Source: Acarospora socialis (lineage: Eukaryota; Ascomycota; Lecanoromycetes; Acarosporales; Acarosporaceae). From it: a DNA stretch of 64,000 nt. Position numbers and translations under genes: made by a program. The DNA lies in NCBI GenBank assembly GCA_025617375.2, contig JAMYGW020000008.1:868001-932000 (forward strand), read 5' to 3'. The notes beneath the pieces are model-generated. The model saw nothing but the letters and a program-made list of their open reading frames with translations, searched no databases and had not been told where the DNA came from. Shown piece by piece: positions 56,220-64,000 of this stretch (the stretch's first letter is position 1; each line of letters opens with the position of its first letter).

Positions 56220-59200
56220 TCACCATCCTCGTCTTCTCCCTCGTTCCTCCCCGGACCTTTCCTTCCTCTTCTCCCGTTTCTTCTCCCCCTTCCTCTTCTT
56301 ATCCCGCCCTACCTTCTCCGGCTCCGCCACAGCTTCAATTCTTCGCTTTACTCTCCTTTGCTCTCTCCTCATCTTCACTCCTTCGCGGACTTTAGCTAGC
56401 TCTCCTACAAACTCGGTCGTACCGACTTTCTTCTGGAGGAGTGCCATGATCTCCTGACTGGTTGAGACAAGCGCCTTATAAGCTGTTATGAAGGCTTCAT
56501 CCGAGGAGTAAGGTGTCGGGATGGACGGGTCTGTCAGATGGTGTAAGGGGAGCAAGATGGTCTGTAAGCTAGGTAATAGTGCTGGCGGGGAGAGATGGCT
56601 GCACAAGGCTGCGATGAGCTGCAATGATGCCGTTTTCGAGACTAAAGACGGCGCACGGGTTGTGGCGGTCTCTCGACGGAGGATGGCCGAAAGCCGCTCA
56701 AATAGGTATTGGATTGCGAGTTTCGAGTTCTTAGGTCCGACACGGCCTTCGCTAGAGCCCTGATCATCTCCCGAATCCTCCTCGGCTTCACTAAGCTCTT
56801 CCTGTGTACTGGAGGTACTCCATAGCAGCTCGCTAGCACCCACGCATCGCCCAAAGAATACCAGATTACGCACAGTCTGCGCTGCCAGGTCCTCACTAAT
56901 GCCAGGAACTCCGAGGATGCGGACGCTAGCTCTGGTAAATTGGAGAATGTCTGCTGGAGTAAGCTTCAGACCGGAAGTGCCAGCCAATGGTAAAACTCGA
57001 AGTCCAGTCTCGGCGTTGGCTCTTCCGAAGTCCGCAACGTACAGGCCTAATAGCTTGGCAGCAGAAAGCTTGACCCAAGCGTGTGGGAATGACAGACAAG
57101 CCTGGACTTGGGTCCAGAGTGATGCTGACTCGCCACTGAAGAGGGACTCTGGGAAGAGCTTGCAGAGTGCAGTAGTGGTCTGCAAAGCGAAGTACACAAG
57201 CTCCCAATCTCCGTCTTCAGCAGCCGCGGCATTGGACATCAGAATGTGCATGATTCGTGACTGAACAAAAGACTTTTGTTTGAGGGATTTCGTTCCGCTC
57301 ACGTCGAAGTACATCTGGTATATCTGAAGAGCGGCGCGGGTCAGTAAAGGTTGTTCATCTTGACTCAACCAAGTTCGAAGTAGGGATAAAAAGGTCTGTG
57401 TTCGCTCCTCGTCAGCACGATCAAAAAGCTTCTTCAGCAGTGCACCGGCCATTTCACGACATTCGGTAGAGTCGTCGTTGATGAGAACCATAACCAGAGG
57501 TACGAAAGCCGTTACTATGATGGCTTGGATGAGTTCGTGACCGACTTTCGATAGGAGAAGGTGGAAAGTCTCCATGACAGACTGCCTTCCTTCCTGGTGT
57601 TGATACTCCAAGTTCTTGACCAGAAAAGCAAGCTGTTTCGAAAAGCGATCTTTACTCTGAGGATAATCGAGTAAGAATTGGAAATAAACCCCTCTAGCAA
57701 GGTCACGGACAGCACGTGTCTGATTGGTGACCATTATGGCAGCAACGGTATCCAGTACTTCGTATACCTCTGTTATGACGATCTTTCGTGTTAGCACTGC
57801 TTTTAGGAAATTGAAAGTCACCCCTTGACGGTTAGGCTCTTCGAGATCAGGCTTCAACTTTTGGAGAAGGTAAGCTAAGTCAGACTCGCGGACAGTGACG
57901 TGGCGTCTCTCGCGAAGAATGGCAGAGATAAGTTTTAATGCTGCTTGTGCGCTCTCGGTGTTTGTAGATGCGGACCCTTTAATGATCTTTACGCTTTCGG
58001 TCGCGGCCACAGTAGCAGTCTGGTCCAGCTCTGGTAGAGGCGTCTTGATGATTGTTGTAAGCAAACGGATGGCGGACATCTGAAGTTCTTCTTGAGACTG
58101 GACTATAGCGTCACCAATAATCGGTAGGAAGCCAACAAGACTTGATGGAGTCTGAAGGTTATCGTACTTGTGAAGTGCCGATCGGAGTACATCAAGAGAG
58201 AATCGGGCGAGCTTATATATATACGAAGACGTACTCCCACGCTGTTCGTTCTTGTTTGCGCCTTTGAGATTGATGAGATAGCGTTTGGTTCGATAGTCTT
58301 CCTTATCACTGGTAGAACGCAGTGCTGCTCCGGACTTGTACGCTTCCTGGATGATCTCATAGCAGAAGACCAGTAGATCTCTACTTTGTATGGTCTCATT
58401 TCGCAGCAGACCAACTCCAATTCTTCGCAGCAGCTCCTCTATCTTCTTAACTAGCTTCAACGTTAGCTTCTCTTGGAGTAAACCCTGTAAAGGCCTGAGC
58501 AGATCTGAAAGCCGTCGGATGGTTGTGGTCTTAGCGATCAACTCCATTGAATCATAACTCTTGCTGCTTTTCACCTCCTTCATCTTGCTTATGTACTCCT
58601 CGGCATCCTTTTCTTGGCCTGTAAGACCAAAGATATCGTCCATAATCACGGCCACGATTTGGGGTAAGCAGTAGTCCAGATCGCCAGGCCCGAAGCTAGA
58701 CGCAGTCGCTACCAGGATTGAATGTACAGTGTAAGACAAAACATGCAACTGGTAACCACGAGCAAGAGCGCTACGCAGCTCCTTAAGCATGAACCCAAAA
58801 CAAGAGGGCCCAGTAAGTGTTGCGATCTCGGCCAAAGTCTTTCTCGTTAAATCTCGTGAGTCTTGTGATCTACTGCGAAGGATGTGACACAAGTCCGTAA
58901 GTACAGGAGGCAAGCTATGCGAAAGCTGCTCATCCGGAAGTAATTTCAATAGCTTCACGATTGCCACGGCGACGGGGACGCGGAGACTGACAGTTGACTC
59001 GTCCTTGTTGTGAAGGTAAGTTGTCAATGGAGGCACAAGATTCTTGGTCAAGTCATCCGATAGCTTCTGTTGCTGCGGCATTGTTGATGCAAGCCTGGCT
59101 TGTGAGGCCTCGGTCCCAGTCTCAACATGCTGATTGTCAGTACTAGCAGAAACGGCGGGATTCTCAGGGATGGCCAGAGCTGATAGGCGGTTCAGCTTGG

Positions 59201-62200
59201 CTTGTGCCGCACGACTCAGAGCATCAATCATAGTCCCTAAGAGCTTGATGATAGACTTTTCCAATTCTGGCTTGCTTTGCATGTAGCCGCTATACCTTCG
59301 AAACATGGCTCTGAACTGTGGCCATTCAAGCCATTCCGCCAGAGCGCCGATAGTCAGAATCGTTTCTGCCGCAAGATTATGCGCGTTGTCATCCTCGGCC
59401 TTGTCGAATATAAAGTGCTCAATCAATGGAACGAAGAATTGGCTAATGTTTGTACTGCTCAGACGAGCTTGGCGTGCCTCGCCAGCCAGTCGACGGAGAG
59501 CACGAAGACGGCGGTGCTGCTGGATATGAAGTATATTATTGAAGAAAGAGGCTTCTTCGTCGTCATCCACAAGCAAACCCCGCATGTCAGACACTTCGGG
59601 CAAGTCGATGCTTTGCCTAATCAAAGAAGCCATCACAGCAAGATACTCGGCCCGGACCAGCTCCGATGATTCGAGTGCACCTTTGCGGAGCGATGGTAAC
59701 AGGTGGATTCTGACTAGCTCTAACGCCTCCGGTGAGATTGAGCCTGGAGTAACAAAGACGCTGCTGATGAACCGGCGGAGCGTAAGTGACGCATTGGTTC
59801 GTATAGCCAGTTCTTCTTCGTCCTTAACATAATAGAGCATATTGAACATGATCGGGCGCCACTGCTTGACGTTGAATTGAGAATATTGTTCCTCGTTGAT
59901 GAGAGCGAAGGCTCTTAGTCGACGTTCGAAGTCAGGTTCATCGAGAGTATGAGGTGAGGAAGAATTCAGATCAGCGCAAATTTCTCCCATTCCAGATATT
60001 TCCTGATCACCTCGGGCGATGACTTGTAAAACCTGGCACAGATTTTCACGGCTCGCACGATCCCTAAAATAGCCGAACAGGGAAGAGACTGTGTAGAAAA
60101 GTTTAGACTTTAAGTCGACATCCTCCGAGATGTTGTATTGAGGAATAACATGTTGCAGGATTCGAAGAAGATTACTCTTCGTCCTAGGATTAACCCGGTG
60201 CGACGGCTGATCGAGGAGAAACGCCGCTATCTCAACCAAATTGCGAGCTTGACCCGAGCCTCTCACGAACTCTGCAAGCTGAGATATGACCTGGACGCCA
60301 GACCCAAGGAGCTCTCTGCTAGGGCTCTTTCGTATCAAATTGCCAATACGAGTTAGAAGATAGTCGATGTTAGGTTGAAGGATCTCGGACTGAATTCGTT
60401 CTCGGAGCTTGTTAGAAGACCTTACTTGATCTAAATCCATCTGTTCGTTGGCCAGTCTGACGATGTTCGAAACAATATTCTCCAGGACAAATGTTTTGAC
60501 CTCGTCCTTCGCCGATGGAACGTCCAGGCAGTCCGCTATCCTTTGCAGGACCTTCCCGTCATCTGTTGCAAGCAATAAGACCGTCTCTTGCGTTGATGAC
60601 CAGGTCGAGAATATTTGAAGCGTTACTGATACAGCTTGAGCAGTATCGATTGGGAGTGTGTCAATCCTCGGAATGATCAATTCTGTCATGATTGGAAACA
60701 TGTATTCTTGCCAATCGAAACTTGAAAAGTTGCTAAACAGAAGGTTTAGGCATTTCAAGCCGGTCTGCCTGACCATTCTTAACATAGACAATGGTGTCTC
60801 CTCTTCAAGATCCCCGTCCTGACCTTCAGTGGCTTTCGATAGAGCACGAGACGCTCGTATAAGGCAATGCAATAGAGCATTCAACAACGACTTCACGGAG
60901 GGCTCGAGTCGATTCCCAGTTATCTCCAACATGTTGACCAGCATCTTCACTAGTCCCACTTGCTTTCTGACGCTCATATGCTCTTGCTCGAGGGCTTTTT
61001 CGGAAAGCTTGCCACCATGGACGAGACATATTGAGCCGAGTGGACCTAGCACTATTTGCACGAAAAGCCCCACTTCTTGATCTTCAAAGGAGGCCAGTGC
61101 TGCCACTACCGCTTTTCTCTTTGATTCTTGGCCTTTGTTACCACCGACTGAGCCTGTTCTAGCAACCGATTTTCCGTAAAGAAGCCTAAGAAGTACAGGC
61201 ATCAAAGTCTTCCGGTCTTCGCTTCGAACTATGCCAAGTTTTTCGTCCGTGTGTGTCAGAATTGATATCTCCTCCCTGAATCTGGCCTCATCGAGTAGGT
61301 TCAGAAGATTCTCCTCGTATGGACGCAGTGCAGCATTTTTCCATGTGAAAATAGCTTTAAGCGCACATCTTTGGATTTCGACATCTCCGTTCGTAAGAAG
61401 GTCGAGCAGCGTCTGATAAACTTCGCCGGATTGGTACAACACACTCGGGTTAACGAACTGCTGGAAAAGACCTAGCATGGCCTTCTTTTCTCGCAAAGTC
61501 CACTTCTCGCGGCTAATCCCACCAAAAGGTGTTCCTGGCTCGCACGAGCTGTCCTCGGGTGGAAACATAGCATCTTGGTCCTTATTCCTTGTCCAGGATA
61601 TAAGTAGAGGCACAAGATGACGTGAGCGTTTCTCTGCAATGTAAGGAACAGCGCTGAGGACATCCAGCACCTGTGCCCTCATCGTAGAAGTTGTCAGTGA
61701 AGGTGACCGGTGCGCTTCATGGAATGCTTCGTGGATCAAGTCCTCCGCACATTCCAACTCTTTTCGACTTCGCTGAAGGATACCCTCCAGCGAAGCGAGA
61801 TTGGAGCATTGGAACTCGGTCATCGCCACTTTCTCTTGTCCGCTGGGAGGTGAAGAAGTCATCAAGGTCTCGCTGGTCGTTTGATGCGCCAGGAGGGAGA
61901 AGGCGAGTTCCGTAAAGACTTCCTCACCTATCTTGTTCTCGCAAACAAGCTTCAGAGCACTCTTTGCGTCTACCCATATCTGTGATAATGGCATTGTGAA
62001 TATGCCAAAACAATAGTACGGGATGACCTTTCGGAGGTGGGTATCGGAGACAGTTGAGCAATAAAGAGTCCCAAGCTTTCTAATATACATTGAAGCGGAG
62101 CGCGCTGTCTCAAGAGTCAACGGCATATCCTCAATTCGAAGAGCAACGGCAATTGCCTCAGACTCCCGCTGGTGTCGTTGATGGTATATTCCGCTGAGTA

Positions 62201-64000
62201 TGCGAAGCGATAGTGCCCTAAGGCTATGGGATGGTGTCGCGAGATTGCTAATCAAAGCATCCTCCAAGGCCTCAACGGCATCGGTAGAGTAACCAAGGCG
62301 CCCAGACAGTATAGTGATGTATCCGAGGAGAGATTCCAAGAATGGTGGTAGAGCTTTGTATTTCGGTGCCGATGAGCAAAGACTTGGCCACAGAGAGGGA
62401 TCTAGATCTCCGCCGTAACGAGGAGTCGTGACAAATGAGAGTAGAGCTCGGCCAACGCCAAAAAGGATACTGTTTTCGCGGACGTCTTGTGAAGAGGAGC
62501 TTAAGCAGACTTCTGCGTGTTGGCCAAGGTAGCCTGTAATGCTCTCGCGTAGCGACTGATCGAAAGATAGGGAGTCCATCAGGTCGAGGTAGGCACAGAA
62601 TTTGGGCACGAGGTCATCGTTATCGATTTCAGCGGCGAACATGCTCCGAACCTTGTGCTGCCAAGCCGTCGGACAAAGCAACCGACCGGCGCTGGAGGTC
62701 GCCCTCGTAAGACAACCGAGAGAAGACAATTTGGGCAGCAGTACACAGAGCTGATCCTCGTTATCCGCCCAACGCGAATTTACGACTCTGCAGGGATTAT
62801 ATGTTAGGCTATGTGTATCCTTATGAAGGGTCCAAGGTGCTCACTTTTGTAGGTGGGGTAATAGTATGCTTGGAAACCGCTCCGTACTCATCTGGGCAAA
62901 CGAGCGGCAAAGAGTGAGGAAGTGCTTCGTGAATCTCTCTTCTGATATAACGATCATGATTTGCCGGAGGTGTGAAATAACCACGTCCATTGGGGCCAAC
63001 TGCAAGATGACCGCCGCAGCCGAAACAATCTCTATAGCTGCATCATCTAGGGACTCTAAAGGCAATGCGATTGTTGCATCCAGCAGTCGTTCTAATGTCT
63101 CTAGCATTGGCTGCCAACACTGCACCCTTGTCCCTTTCCGGACGCCAGACAATATAAACAGTAACCGTCCGCCAAAGGCGAGGTAACCAGGTTTCGGATG
63201 CAAGATTATGCCTTGCATGCCTTGTAGAACAGCTTCCTGTAGTGGCTGGAAACCGTCCATGTCGACGTGGTGGATGAGGCTTATTAGAACACCGCAAACG
63301 ACTTCTTCTGCCTTTAAATTTTGAACTTGGTTCTCCTCAAGTAGGTTGGCGAGCAGACTTCGAATCACAACAACCCCACTGGAATGCAAGCCTCTTTTGA
63401 CTCCCTTCACAGCACCTGTGAACAGTCTCATCAGTCCCTGCTGGTAAAAGTGCACAGCGCGCCCTTCAGTGGCGTGTCTCAAGTCCTCAAAGGCATGCCG
63501 GATCAGATTCTCTAAAGGGCTTTTATTCTTAAAATACAACGCTCCTGCCTTTTTCACCAAGAAGCTCAGTGCCTCCGCCGCGAATCTAACAACGTATAAT
63601 TTTTTATTTTCCTTTCCCAATAAAGGTACCAAGATGTCGTATAATGGTCGCAGATCAGGAACAAGTAATCTCGATAAGTATTTGAACAACCATGCCAGGC
63701 ATGAGAAACTCCACTCGATGACTTCCACGTCTGCATGCTTGGCGGCCACGGAAGCCACGAGTGTTACTGCTCTTTGGAAGTGTGGTTCGAACCGTAGCTC
63801 TAAATCGTGGGCGAAGTGTCCCAGGAGACTCAGTAATGGTTCCAACGAATGCGCGTCCATCTTCCCGATATACTCTGTCATTAGGTCCATCACTCGGTGC
63901 TGGTAATGCAACAGCTGCGGTAAGCTCTCGCATAGCGGCTTCACTAGGCGCGCAAACTCCGTGAAATTCTCGGAGAGATTCAGATCGATCCATTCCTCGA
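56220..64000 (-). CDS. UTP20: UTP20, U3 snoRNP / small-subunit processome factor (5' part outside window)
   Basis: Giant HEAT-repeat protein needed for 18S rRNA maturation in the nucleolus. The window holds a 6568-bp terminal exon (56220-62787) and part of the preceding exon (62845 to the edge), with a 57-bp intron between (GTGAGC..CTGCAG). The frame is open to position 64000, so the start lies beyond. Splicing gives LLPHLQKVVNSRWADNEDQL. Family segments include FRHAFEDLRHATEGRAVHF-like helices near the edge, YIYKLARFSLDVLRSALHKY, and LVKNLEYQHQEGRQSVMETF followed by VPLVMVLINDDSTECREMAG. The C-terminus is a Lys/Arg-rich run (DKKRKGEKKREKRKE), typical of nucleolar proteins. More than 2500 residues are visible without an internal stop. 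Confidence 0.95.

Overview
The window looks like nuclear DNA of a filamentous ascomycete (Pezizomycotina). Genes are dense and lie on both strands, separated by 0.2-2.7 kb. Most carry one to five short introns (about 48-230 bp) with GT..AG ends. Several families are typical of these fungi: a SAT4-type rhodopsin-domain protein, a But2-like secreted protein, BTB proteins, a membrane-anchored Kelch protein, and a fungal secreted LAS-type peptidase. Dothideomycetes is a guess; the sequence alone does not fix the class. No tRNA, rRNA, CRISPR array or intact mobile element was recognised.

Left end (1-7.8 kb) is gene-poor and partly decayed. Two tandem BTB/POZ-type genes are broken. A pyroglutamyl-peptidase gene has either an in-frame TAG or an unusual short intron. 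A small secreted But2-like protein follows, then 2.75 kb without a recognisable gene.

7.8-31 kb is mostly housekeeping. In order: a conserved fungal protein of unknown function (+), BUB1 spindle-checkpoint kinase (-), a LanC-like protein (-), a secreted cysteine-rich LAS-type peptidase (+), APN1 AP endonuclease (+), a bacterial-type GH15 enzyme (-), mitochondrial ZIM17 (-) divergent from cullin CUL3 (+), and a small secreted protein (-).

31-47 kb is more accessory. It holds a membrane Kelch protein (+), DPM1 (-), an FAD monooxygenase (-), a rhodopsin-domain protein (+), a decayed GNAT acetyltransferase (+), and a cytochrome P450 (-) divergent from an oleate-desaturase-like enzyme (+). The P450/desaturase pair shares an 811-bp promoter region containing a near-perfect 19-bp inverted repeat.

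46-64 kb returns to housekeeping: a DUF302-like protein (-), an SLC35C2-type transporter (+), LSM12 (-), 6-phosphogluconate dehydrogenase (-), an RBM42-like RNA-binding protein (+) and the large ribosome-biogenesis factor UTP20 (-), whose 5' end runs off the window.

Exon boundaries were inferred by eye from splice signals, reading-frame continuity and family conservation. For every spliced gene called intact, the exon lengths sum to a multiple of three. Nothing was checked against a database.
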